A stretch of 64,000 nucleotides of DNA, from positions 1-64,000 of the forward strand of contig NZ_JACHXA010000004.1 of assembly GCF_014191775.1 (NCBI RefSeq). The letters are read 5' to 3'. The stretch's first letter is position 1, and each line of letters starts with the position of its first letter. The translations under genes were made by a program, and so were the position numbers. Positions 26,219-34,199 of the stretch are shown here, piece after piece. The notes below the pieces were generated by a model. It was given only the letters and a program-made list of their open reading frames with translations. It had not been told where the DNA came from and did not search any database. The DNA is from Limibacillus halophilus. Lineage in GTDB: Bacteria > Pseudomonadota > Alphaproteobacteria > Kiloniellales > CECT-8803.

Positions 26219-27493
26219 TTACTTGATTGCAGAAATCGCGGCCGTCATAGCAGCTTTGGTTTCCTCGATGTCGGCGTCGTTATGAGCAGCCGAAAGATAC
26301 ATCAAACCGCGCGGTATGATCTGAACGTTGCGGATGAGTAGCTCTTCTGCAAAAGCCGCTGTTGCCTTCCGGTCCACCAGCGCCGTATCTGCAAGGGATT
26401 GTACCTGAGGCGTGTTGACGAACACTTGCAATGCCGACCCGACGCGAGAAGCGCTCAACACAATTCCTTGCTCGGCAGCGGCTAGGCTTAAGTGACTACG
26501 GAGATCTTCGGCCATGCTGTCGATTTGGTCGTAAAGCCAATCCTTGTTGTTGCGGAGATATTTGATACAGGCAATGGCCGCTGCGACACACAAAGGATTC
26601 CCGTTGAATGTGCCACGATGAAGCAAACGCCCTGTAGCAAGAGGCTCCATGGCGGCAGCCGAGCCTGTGACCGCCGAGATGGGTACGCCGGCACCCATCG
26701 CTTTGCCAATCACGGCGATGTCCGGCGTTACGCCATAGGTTTGCTGGGCGCCGCCCAGAGACAGGCGAAATCCGGTGATCACTTCATCGAATATCAGTAT
26801 AACGCCGTGGCTTTTGGTAATGGCGCGCACTTCTTCCAGGAACCCTGCAGGTGGGGCAATGCACCCGCCGTTGATCGCCGCGGGTTCCAGGATTACGGCG
26901 GCATGTTCCGTTGTGATTGCTTCAGCTAGACCTTTGGCATCGCCCCAATCAAGTAAGGTCAAAGATTGCGCGGCCGATGTATCCTGGCCCAGCGTTGCCG
27001 GACCGTCGCTGGAAACATCGTTGCCAAAGGAGAGGCTGTCCAACCAACCGTGATAGTTGCCGCGGAACTTGATGACCTGATTCCTGCCCGTGACAGCCCG
27101 CGCAATCCGGAGAGCCAGGTGATTTGCCTCCGACCCACTGTTGACGAAGGCGGAAATCTCCGCGCAGGGCAGAGTGTCGCAGAGCAACTCCGCCAACTCT
27201 GCTTCACCTTCATGGATGGAGGCGGTACGTAGGCCGAGCGACAATTCATGGGTCAATGCGTCCATGACACAAGCGGGGCTATGCCCAAGAATCAAAGGCC
27301 CATAGCCAAGAGCGTAGTCAATGAAACGCACGCCGGTTTGATCTGTGATATGGGCGTTTCTACCTTGCTTTGTCACAATTGGCGCGGGCTTCTGGTTACC
27401 GCGCGGCGTCGAAGAGGCGCCGTAGCCTAACGTCTTTAGTGCCCGCTCCCGGTAGGTTTTGCCATAATCGAATGCAGATTTTGAATTGGTCAA
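26219..27493 (-). CDS. Class III aminotransferase, glutamate-1-semialdehyde aminomutase-like
   Basis: This 424-aa PLP enzyme has FVNSGSEANHLALR (about 118-131), the cofactor Asp-Glu in IFDEVITGF and the PLP Lys in AVIGKAMGAGVP (about 263). The segment GTFNGNPL is shared with HemL. Relatives outside haem synthesis transfer amino groups from beta- or omega-amino acids. Its operator-like upstream site and neighbours point to catabolism. It starts at TTG (27493) with AGAGGCG upstream; an internal start is possible. Confidence 0.88.
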   Translation of the reverse strand: MTNSKSAFDYGKTYRERALKTLGYGASSTPRGNQKPAPIVTKQGRNAHITDQTGVRFIDYALGYGPLILGHSPACVMDALTHELSLGLRTASIHEGEAELAELLCDTLPCAEISAFVNSGSEANHLALRIARAVTGRNQVIKFRGNYHGWLDSLSFGNDVSSDGPATLGQDTSAAQSLTLLDWGDAKGLAEAITTEHAAVILEPAAINGGCIAPPAGFLEEVRAITKSHGVILIFDEVITGFRLSLGGAQQTYGVTPDIAVIGKAMGAGVPISAVTGSAAAMEPLATGRLLHRGTFNGNPLCVAAAIACIKYLRNNKDWLYDQIDSMAEDLRSHLSLAAAEQGIVLSASRVGSALQVFVNTPQVQSLADTALVDRKATAAFAEELLIRNVQIIPRGLMYLSAAHNDADIEETKAAMTAAISAIK

Positions 27494-27533
27494 CGGCGCC
27501 TCTGTGGTTCGGCTTTGTGTCTGGCATAATGTC

Positions 27534-27554
27534 TTAAAGTATTATCATTAATGC
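27534..27554. promoter_or_regulatory. Putative operator of the second catabolic regulon (aminotransferase promoter)
   Basis: TTAAAGTATTATCATTAATGC matches 32981-33001 in 19 of 21 bases. The core is a near palindrome, GTATTA-TCAT-TAATGC. It lies about 40 bp before the aminotransferase start and after the 3' end of the next gene. A GntR/HutC-type regulator encoded at 30410 is the obvious candidate binder. Confidence 0.55.
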
Positions 27555-27663
27555 AAATCGGAAAACAAGGGCAGCCTCGCTGGTCGCGTTAATGGTCAAC
27601 AGCGTAGCTGATTCCATCAAACCCCAACAATCCACCGGGGAAACTGTGAGGCTCGGATTAAAA

Positions 27664-28221
27664 TTAAGATTTAGCCGCAGCGGCCTTTTCGATGACCTGC
27701 CGGTCATGGTCCATTTGGTCGCGCATGTAGAACATGCTTCCCATGAACTCAATACCACTGGCCATTGCATCCATCACGAGGGCAACCACGTCGGGTGTGC
27801 GGAGTCGATTGCCCTCCAGGAGGTACTCGTCGGGAACCTCGATCATACCCAATGTAGCATATGACTTGATGTACTTTTTGAGATGGTCGCAAGACCAGTT
27901 CATGGTGAGGTTGAGTGGACATCGAAGATAGGTGCTAGGCGAGGTATGCCAGATGGAAATTCCTTTATCGTCCTTAAGCTCAAACTTAAGGCTGACGGAT
28001 GAATTGAAGCCAAACTCACTGCGGAAGATTTCATTTGAAATCGACTGACAGCAATCGAGGATATCCGGCATCTCGTTACTTTTGAGAACAACCGAAACCT
28101 CCGAAGGCATCCGGCGGCCACTGTAAGAAACGGTAACCAGGCGTCCTTCCGCCTTGTCCGGGGCAGACTCATCAACAGTAATTTTATCAATTGATAGGTT
28201 GTAGCTGTCAGTTTCGTACAT
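27664..28221 (-). CDS. Unknown protein
   Basis: The 185-aa product was not recognised. It is predicted soluble and mixed alpha/beta, without signal peptide or membrane segment. It has a Cys pair in LDCCQSIS, CPLNLTMNWSCDHLKKYI in the middle, and a helical C-terminus rich in Met and Asp (SMFYMRDQMDHDRQVIEKA). The ATG at 28221 has an AAGG site; a TTG 30 bp upstream is an alternative. It lies between the aminotransferase and the divergent monooxygenase, both parts of one regulon, but may have its own role. Confidence 0.65.
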   Translation of the reverse strand: MYETDSYNLSIDKITVDESAPDKAEGRLVTVSYSGRRMPSEVSVVLKSNEMPDILDCCQSISNEIFRSEFGFNSSVSLKFELKDDKGISIWHTSPSTYLRCPLNLTMNWSCDHLKKYIKSYATLGMIEVPDEYLLEGNRLRTPDVVALVMDAMASGIEFMGSMFYMRDQMDHDRQVIEKAAAAKS

Positions 28222-28300
28222 GCAGTTTTTAACCTTTATGGTATTTCTCAATCATAAACCTCAGGCCATGTTCCGCAAGTTCGATCTCGACAGCCATAAA

Positions 28301-28325
28301 TGTATTTAGTATCATACTAGATACA
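28301..28325. promoter_or_regulatory. Palindromic operator upstream of the monooxygenase gene
   Basis: A 25-bp near-perfect palindrome, TGTAT-T-TAGTATCATACTA-G-ATACA, mismatched only at the centre and one position per arm. The inner TAGTAT-C-ATACTA is perfect. It sits 60 bp before the monooxygenase ATG. It shares the GTAT...ATAC outline with the other two sites of this region, but the middle differs, so the same regulator is possible rather than certain. Confidence 0.6.
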
Positions 28326-28384
28326 TATTAAGTGCAGGCCGGTACCGGGGCCCGCGCCCACTTTACCGGCGAGGCAAATTGTTC

Positions 28385-29587
28385 ATGACATCAAAGGCTA
28401 ACTCTCGAGTGCTGATTTGCGGCGCGGGGCCGGTCGGACTGACCGCGGCATTGGTTTTATGTCGACGTGGCGTGCCCTGCATTATTCTCGAACGGCGAGA
28501 GCAGCTCAATACCGCCTCCAAGGCATCAACCTTTCATCCCCCGACGCTGGAGATATTGGAAGAACTCGGCTTGCTCGGCCAAATGCTGCAGCAAGGATGC
28601 CTTGCGGATCGAATCCAATACCGTCATGTCGACGGCACGGTCTTTGCAGAGTTTAATCAGGGCATTCTCGCGAATGATACGCGCTGCCCCTTTCGAATGC
28701 ATCTCGAGCAATCGGCGATCACGCCACTGCTCCTTAAGAATGCGTTGGATACCGGGTTGGCGGAGATCAGGTTTGGCGCTGAGGTTGTGAAAGTTGGGAC
28801 CGACGCAGATGGGGCCTGGGCCGAACTGAAGGATGGTTCAAAGTTTCAAGGTACTTACCTGATTGGCACGGATGGCGCCCATAGTGTCGTGCGCGGCTCG
28901 CTTGGGTTATCCTTTGCAGGTGAAGATTATCCGGGTCGGGTGCTCCGGCTTATGGTGCGTGATGACCTGAATGAGTTTTTACCTAGCGTGGCCGGGGTGT
29001 CCTATCTCTACACCGACGATCATCGCTCCATAAGCCTATTGGAAATGCCCGATTGTTGGCGGGTTATCATCCGCGTGCCCGACGGGATTAGCGATGAAAC
29101 CGTCATGAAGCCGGAATGGTACTCACAGGTGCTGGAGGAATTCATTCCCGCGTGTAAAGGCAGGGTCGATGTGATCCGTACGGATATTTACAGTGCCAGC
29201 AAAATGCTTGCGGAAACCAATTTGGTTGGCCGGATCGCCTTGGCCGGCGATGCGGTCCATCTGACCAATACCCGCGGCGGGATGAACATGAACTGCGGGA
29301 TTCACGATGCCTACATACTGGCCGCGGCAATCGAGAATGCGATCCAAACAGGATCCCATAATCAGGTGCAAGAGGCACAGCAGGAGAGATTGCGCGTAGC
29401 GCGCGACGAATTGTTGCCGCGAACGGATCGGAACGTGGTGGGCAAGGAAGAGTGGCTTGCCTACATCACCGATGTTGCTGCCGACGAAATCAAGGCGCGG
29501 GAATATCTGCTCGGGAGTTCGATGATCGACATTTCGCCCAGCCGAATGAAGGTCAAAGACACGGCGCGAGAGGGGGCAAGGGGATGA
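28385..29587 (+). CDS. FAD-dependent monooxygenase (aromatic hydroxylase / UbiH-like)
   Basis: A 400-aa flavoprotein with the dinucleotide fold near the N-terminus (ICGAGPVGLTAALVLCRRG), the DG motif in GTDGAHSVVR (about 160) and the FAD ribityl motif in IALAGDAVHLTNTRGGMNMN (about 285). These are the three signatures of group A flavin hydroxylases. The C-terminal thioredoxin-like domain of phenol hydroxylases is absent. The substrate is probably aromatic or N-heterocyclic. The ATG at 28385 has GAGG upstream. The stop overlaps the next start (ATGA). Confidence 0.9.
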   Translation: MTSKANSRVLICGAGPVGLTAALVLCRRGVPCIILERREQLNTASKASTFHPPTLEILEELGLLGQMLQQGCLADRIQYRHVDGTVFAEFNQGILANDTRCPFRMHLEQSAITPLLLKNALDTGLAEIRFGAEVVKVGTDADGAWAELKDGSKFQGTYLIGTDGAHSVVRGSLGLSFAGEDYPGRVLRLMVRDDLNEFLPSVAGVSYLYTDDHRSISLLEMPDCWRVIIRVPDGISDETVMKPEWYSQVLEEFIPACKGRVDVIRTDIYSASKMLAETNLVGRIALAGDAVHLTNTRGGMNMNCGIHDAYILAAAIENAIQTGSHNQVQEAQQERLRVARDELLPRTDRNVVGKEEWLAYITDVAADEIKAREYLLGSSMIDISPSRMKVKDTAREGARG

Positions 29588-30333
29588 GTGTCAGCAGCCC
29601 TTCGATCCCTCCGGCCATTATGAATCCTACCCATCGTGTCGCCGTGCTGGTGCCCCCGTCCAACCCCACGGTCGAGCCTGAAACGCGGTTCTTGCTGCCA
29701 CCCAATGTTGGGGTTTTCTTTTCTCGTTTTCCGCAAATGCCGGACAAGGATTTGGACGGCCGCAACGCCGCCTACTTGGGGCTCTATGACAAACACATTC
29801 GGGATTTCGGTGCTATCAACATCGACGCCTTGATGATTGGGCTGACAGGGCCGTCTTACCGTTTGAACCCGGACGGCGATGATGCGCAGTGCCGCCGTCT
29901 CTCCGACAGTTTGGGTAAGCCAGTCGGCACGGCGAGCAAGGCGATCTCGGAAGCTTTGAAAGAAACGTCGGCAAAAAGCATCACCTTGGTATCACCCTAT
30001 CCAGACTGGCTGACGGCGCTTTCCGTCGCATTCTGGGAGGCGCAAGGGTTTGCGGTGGCGAAAACCTTGAAGATGTCAGAGGAGTTTCGTGCTTACGACC
30101 TGACAACCGAAGAGGTCGCCGGTGCTTTGACGCGGATTGCGGGTGAGAAGTCAGACGCAGTCGTGCTTAGCGGTACCGGCATGTTAACCATTCCGGCGAT
30201 CCGCGAGGTTAAGGGTAAGACTGGAAAGCCGTTGCTTTCCTCCAATCTTTGCGCAGCCTGGTGGCTTCTGCGTCGCTTGAAGGTTGCCGAGGCGCCGTGT
30301 TTGGCCGAGGTTGCGCCGGAACTGTCGCTCTGA
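29584..30333 (+). CDS. Asp/Glu racemase-fold protein (maleate isomerase / arylmalonate decarboxylase-like) lacking catalytic cysteines
   Basis: The 249-aa protein has the superfamily start RVAVLVPPSNPTVEPE (18-33). At the first active-site loop, where a Cys is expected, it reads GLTGPSYR (86-93). At the second it reads LSGTGML (195-201). The only cysteines (103, 223, 239) lie elsewhere. Isomerase or decarboxylase chemistry by the usual two-cysteine route therefore looks lost or changed. It is translationally coupled to the monooxygenase, so it probably acts on the ring-cleavage or hydroxylated product. Confidence 0.8.
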   Translation: MSVSSPSIPPAIMNPTHRVAVLVPPSNPTVEPETRFLLPPNVGVFFSRFPQMPDKDLDGRNAAYLGLYDKHIRDFGAINIDALMIGLTGPSYRLNPDGDDAQCRRLSDSLGKPVGTASKAISEALKETSAKSITLVSPYPDWLTALSVAFWEAQGFAVAKTLKMSEEFRAYDLTTEEVAGALTRIAGEKSDAVVLSGTGMLTIPAIREVKGKTGKPLLSSNLCAAWWLLRRLKVAEAPCLAEVAPELSL

Positions 30334-30409
30334 GTGGACGATTTTTCCTGCTCGACTGGCAGGCTATGTCAAACTAGACGGCAGAAATCTTTGGGGATAC
30401 TGTGCCCGC

Positions 30410-31228
30410 ATGATAAACACGCGTTCCACGAATAACCCCGCAAAAACTCCTAAGGAACGTTCGATTTCGGACGTGATCCCCTTGTATTTCAGCGTCTACC
30501 TAGTGCTGCACAAGGACATAACGGAAGGTAAGTATCCCGATGGGGTGGCGCTGCCAAGCGAGCAGGAACTGGCAAAGCGCTTTGGGGTATCTCGTGTGAC
30601 GATCCGGCGAACGATGTTGCTTCTGGGCGAGGCGGATATGATCGTTCGCCAGCGCGGCCGGGGAACTTTTGCCAACCCGTCTGCGATTAAAAAAACTGAA
30701 AGCTCGAACTTCAGCGGCCTGACTGAGAATATAAAGGCGTTCGAGGAAGAAACGTCTGTCAGGATACTGGAGTATGCGCCGGCCGAGCCGCCGGAATGGG
30801 TGCTTACGGCCGCGGGAAGCGAGAACGCCGGCCCGATGCTCAAGATTGTGCGCGTACGCAGCACGGCATCGCAGAGTTTTTCCTATTCGGTTTGTTACGT
30901 ACCCTATCCGGAAGCCAACCTCTTGTCGGTCGAAAGCCTGAGCAACCGCACGATCATGGCGCTTTTGGAGGCAGAAGGAGCTATCGCCAAGCATGTTGAT
31001 CAGCGTCTGACGGCGGTCGCTGCCACACCGGAGATTGCCGGTTTACTCGGCATCAATGTCGGGGAGCCGCTTGTCACCGTACGACGCCTGGTGCGTGACT
31101 CAAGCAATAGGCTTATCGAGGCTATTCAGGTTTTCTATCGGCCGGACAGCTTTGAGTATCAGGTTTCGCTTTCCCGCGAAGCCACTTTGGGAGAAGCGCC
31201 GCGCTGGGTGTCCAGTTCGACAGCGTAA
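30410..31228 (+). CDS. GntR-family regulator, HutC/UTRA type
   Basis: This 272-aa regulator has an N-terminal winged helix (about 25-95: LPSEQELAKRFGVSRVTIRR, then RQRGRGTF) and a C-terminal UTRA ligand domain (about 115-260, ending VRRLVRDSSNRLIEAIQVFY and SFEYQVSL). The UTRA strands bind small effectors. It follows the racemase-fold gene by 76 bp and probably controls the surrounding operons through the GTATTA-N4-TAATAC sites. ATG at 30410; reading frames upstream are extensions without support. Confidence 0.92.
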   Translation: MINTRSTNNPAKTPKERSISDVIPLYFSVYLVLHKDITEGKYPDGVALPSEQELAKRFGVSRVTIRRTMLLLGEADMIVRQRGRGTFANPSAIKKTESSNFSGLTENIKAFEEETSVRILEYAPAEPPEWVLTAAGSENAGPMLKIVRVRSTASQSFSYSVCYVPYPEANLLSVESLSNRTIMALLEAEGAIAKHVDQRLTAVAATPEIAGLLGINVGEPLVTVRRLVRDSSNRLIEAIQVFYRPDSFEYQVSLSREATLGEAPRWVSSSTA

Positions 31229-31280
31229 ACTGCGCCGAAATCCCTGCGCAGCGGTATGTTTTCGGTACCTTCGTTGCTTT

Positions 31281-32828
31281 TCAGCGCCGCGTGAAGGGGT
31301 TGGCAATCTCAACTCCGGTCGATAGCCAAACGCTCTTGAGTTCAAGATACTCCATCATTCCCGCGATACCGCCTTCGCGACCGATGCCGCTCATCTTGAA
31401 GCCGCCGAAGGGGGAGGTGGTGCTGGTCGAGCGATAGTTGTTCACCCAAATGGTGCCTGCACGGACGCGCTCTGACATTCGGATGCCGCGGGCGAGATTC
31501 TCAGTCCAGATTCCTGCCGCCAGCCCAAATTGTATGTCGTTGGCAATCGCCACCGCATGATCCTCGTCGTCGAAGGGAATGACCGCGAGGATGGGGCCGA
31601 AGACTTCTTCCTGGGCAATTCGCATAGAGTTATCGACGTCGGCGAAAATCGTTGGCTCAAAGAACAGACCGTTCGGGTAGCCTTCCACGACAGCGCGTTT
31701 GCCGCCACGCACGAGGCGAGCGCCGTCGTTGATGGCGATCTGGACGTAATCCTGAATCTTACGCATCTGAGGTTCCGTGGAAATCGGCGCGATCTGCGTT
31801 TCCGGGTCGGACGGATGGCCAAATCGGACACCATCGAGGAAGCGGTCGAGCTCATCCAAAAATGCATCGTGAATGGATCGTTGCAACAAGAGCCGGGAAC
31901 CGGCGACGCAGGTTTGGCCGGAGGCGGCAAAAATGCCCGCGACGGCGCCTTTTATTGCCTTCGAAAGATCCGCGTCCTCGAAGATGATGTTGGGGGACTT
32001 CCCACCGAGTTCCATGGTCACGCGCTTCATGGAACGTGCGGCCTGTTCGTTGATGATCCGTCCGGCCTCCGGGCCTCCGGTAAAGGCAATGCGTTCGACG
32101 TGCGGGTGTGAGACCAGGGCGTTGCCCATCTCGTTTCCGTAGCCGGTGACCACGTTCACGACCCCTTTGGGAAAGCCAGCCAATTCGACGAGCTTAACGA
32201 ACTCCAGAAGCGATGCCGACGTAAACTCCGAGGGCTTCAGAACAACAGTGTTGCCGGCGGCTAGCGCGGGCGCCAGCTTCAGACTGGTCAAGGGGAGGGG
32301 GGAATTCCATGGCATGATGCAGGCCACGACGCCGACCGGCTCATAACGGGTGTAGTTCAAGACACCCGGCTTATCCGTTGGAATGGTTGCGCCTTCTATC
32401 TTGTCCGCCAGGCCGCCGTAGTAATAGTAGTAGTTGGCCATATAGCGCATTTGGTTACCCAACTCGGCGATCAGCTTGCCGTTATCCTTCATCTCTACGG
32501 CAGCCAACCAATCGGCATTCTCGGTAATCAGGTCGCCGAGCTTCCTCATCAAGGCGCCGCGGGCAGATGCGGTGAGGCCGCGCCATGCCTTGTTCTCAAA
32601 GGCATCTTTCGCTGCCTGACAGGCGCGATCGACATCATCCGGCGTTCCGCGGGGAATCTCCGCCCAATCCTCGCCCGTCACCGGGTCCTGGCTGCGAATC
32701 GCCGCGCCCTTGCATGGTGCGACGAATTCACCGTTGATATAGAGTTGGTAGCTGACGAGCCCATCACTGTTTACCGCCGTGGGCTTGATGTCTGTGTTCG
32801 AAGGTGCCGGGAGAGGGGACTGAGCCAT
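31281..32828 (-). CDS. NAD(P)-dependent aldehyde dehydrogenase
   Basis: The 515-aa enzyme has the full ALDH pattern: PWNSPLPLTSLKLAPALAAG, catalytic Glu in ELGGKSPN (about 277), nucleophile Cys in SGQTCVAGSR (about 311) and EEVFGPI. It is in the class that oxidises amino-aldehydes and aromatic aldehydes. The ATG at 32828 has no strong ribosome site; a TTG 18 bp upstream is in frame. It is divergent from the importer, with two inverted repeats in the shared spacer. Together with the aminotransferase at 26219 it would turn an amine into an acid. Confidence 0.94.
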   Translation of the reverse strand: MAQSPLPAPSNTDIKPTAVNSDGLVSYQLYINGEFVAPCKGAAIRSQDPVTGEDWAEIPRGTPDDVDRACQAAKDAFENKAWRGLTASARGALMRKLGDLITENADWLAAVEMKDNGKLIAELGNQMRYMANYYYYYGGLADKIEGATIPTDKPGVLNYTRYEPVGVVACIMPWNSPLPLTSLKLAPALAAGNTVVLKPSEFTSASLLEFVKLVELAGFPKGVVNVVTGYGNEMGNALVSHPHVERIAFTGGPEAGRIINEQAARSMKRVTMELGGKSPNIIFEDADLSKAIKGAVAGIFAASGQTCVAGSRLLLQRSIHDAFLDELDRFLDGVRFGHPSDPETQIAPISTEPQMRKIQDYVQIAINDGARLVRGGKRAVVEGYPNGLFFEPTIFADVDNSMRIAQEEVFGPILAVIPFDDEDHAVAIANDIQFGLAAGIWTENLARGIRMSERVRAGTIWVNNYRSTSTTSPFGGFKMSGIGREGGIAGMMEYLELKSVWLSTGVEIANPFTRR

Positions 32829-32871
32829 GATATCGAATTGGTCCAAATGTTATAAAGTAGCTATTATAATA

Positions 32872-32890
32872 CAATGCGATAAACGCATTG
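32872..32890. promoter_or_regulatory. Inverted repeat in front of the aldehyde dehydrogenase gene
   Basis: CAATGCG-ATAAA-CGCATTG is a perfect 7-bp inverted repeat with a 5-bp spacer, 44 bp before the ATG. It is bordered by TATTATAATA, which may contain the -10 element for the minus-strand gene. ATAAACGCA loosely resembles half of the operator at 11401-11428. Confidence 0.5.
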
Positions 32891-32980
32891 CAACGCCTAA
32901 CTCGCGCTAGGAACCTCCCCCTTCATACATTTTCCGTCGCATAATGTTGAAAGAAAAATTTGCACCCAAACAAAAAAGTA

Positions 32981-33001
32981 TTAAGGTATTATCATTAATA
33001 C
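32981..33001. promoter_or_regulatory. Putative operator upstream of the polyamine-type importer
   Basis: TTAAGGTATTATCATTAATAC contains the perfect palindrome GTATTA-TCAT-TAATAC (32986-33001). It is nearly identical to 27534-27554. It lies 94 bp before the binding-protein ATG. HutC-type regulators usually bind short palindromes of this outline. Confidence 0.6.
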
Positions 33002-33094
33002 TAACTGCTAATCATGGTATCGAGATTGGTTGCAAGACCGTCATGTCCCGGGACGCGACCAGAAGCCTTCATAGCAATGACAGGGGAAAGAAGT

Positions 33095-34126
33095 ATGAGA
33101 ACCATAGCTAAAGTAACAGTTGTCGCCTTGGTGGCGGCCCTGGCTCCGCAGGTGTCTGCGGCGCGCGACCTTATGATCGTGGGTTTCGGCGGCGGCTACC
33201 AGGATAGCGCGCGCGAACACCTATTCGAAGCTTATGAAGCCGCTTCCGGCGTTCCAGTCAGCGATGACGTGTACAACGGCGAAATGGCGAAGATCTACGG
33301 CATGGTTCAAGCCGGGGATGTAACCACCGATATCATCATGGTTGAGGCGCCTGAGTTGCTTCGTGGTTGCGAGGACGGCGTCTTTGCGCGGATTGACTAC
33401 AGCGTCATTGATGCGTCGAAGTTCATTGACGGCGCCGTGCACGAGTGCGGTGTGGGCGCAACCGGTTGGGGTGCGGCTCTGTTCTATGATAAGGCACGCC
33501 ACGAAAACGGCCCATCGACTTTCGCCGAGTTTTGGGACGTAAAGACGTTCCCCGGCAAGCGCGCCATGCGCACAGGGCCGAAAATGACCTTGGAGGCCGC
33601 TTTGATGGCTGATGGCGTTCCGGCGTCGGAAGTCTATACGGTTCTGTCAGCGCCCGGTGGCGTTGATCGTGCCTTTGCCAAGTTGGATGAAATCAAAGAG
33701 CACATTACTTGGTGGAAATCCGGTGCACAGCCGTTGCAGTTAGTCGGCAGCGGTGAGGTGGATTATGCGTTCGCCTACACGGGTCGTGTCATCAAGGCAA
33801 ATTCCGAAGGTGCGAACTATTCCATGAGCTGGAATACGTTGCTTTATTCTATCGACTACTGGGCCGTTGTCGAAGGCTCTCCGATGTCGGCGGAAGCGAT
33901 GAAAATGATCGATTGGATCACGGATGAAAAGCCCTTGCTTTCTCAGGCATCGGTCTGGCCGATTTCTCCGGCGAACGCCAGTGTTAACCAGAATGCCGAG
34001 GTGCGTGCAGCCAACCCCGGCATGGTTCTGAATCACAGTGACGAAGGGTTGTTCCTGAACACGGAATTCTGGATCGCCAACGGCGACGATCTTGAAGCCA
34101 AGTTCACCGCCTGGGCCGCTCAGTAA
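33095..34126 (+). CDS. ABC transporter binding protein, spermidine/putrescine type (PotD-like)
   Basis: This 343-aa periplasmic protein has a signal peptide (MRTIAKVTVVALVAALAPQ, cleaved after VSA). The mature start is DLMIVGFGGGYQDSAREHLF, typical of the family 1 polyamine and opine-like cluster. YNGEMAKIYGMVQAG and DYAFAYTGR are further landmarks. The ATG at 33095 has AGGGGAAAG upstream. It heads a complete importer operon. A terminator-like hairpin follows before the permeases. The ligand is likely a cationic or amine compound, by analogy only. Confidence 0.92.
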   Translation: MRTIAKVTVVALVAALAPQVSAARDLMIVGFGGGYQDSAREHLFEAYEAASGVPVSDDVYNGEMAKIYGMVQAGDVTTDIIMVEAPELLRGCEDGVFARIDYSVIDASKFIDGAVHECGVGATGWGAALFYDKARHENGPSTFAEFWDVKTFPGKRAMRTGPKMTLEAALMADGVPASEVYTVLSAPGGVDRAFAKLDEIKEHITWWKSGAQPLQLVGSGEVDYAFAYTGRVIKANSEGANYSMSWNTLLYSIDYWAVVEGSPMSAEAMKMIDWITDEKPLLSQASVWPISPANASVNQNAEVRAANPGMVLNHSDEGLFLNTEFWIANGDDLEAKFTAWAAQ

Positions 34127-34142
34127 ACTTGACAAGTCTGGG

Positions 34143-34179
34143 TCGGGGCACCTTCGTAACGAGGTGCCCCGATTTTTTT
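34143..34179 (+). terminator. Terminator-like hairpin between binding-protein and permease genes
   Basis: An 11-bp perfect stem (TCGGGGCACCT at 34143-34153, AGGTGCCCCGA at 34162-34172) is followed by seven T. It ends 20 bp before the permease ATG. Partial read-through would give more binding protein than permease. Confidence 0.85.
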
Positions 34180-34199
34180 GCCTGCAGCATAGGTCTGCC

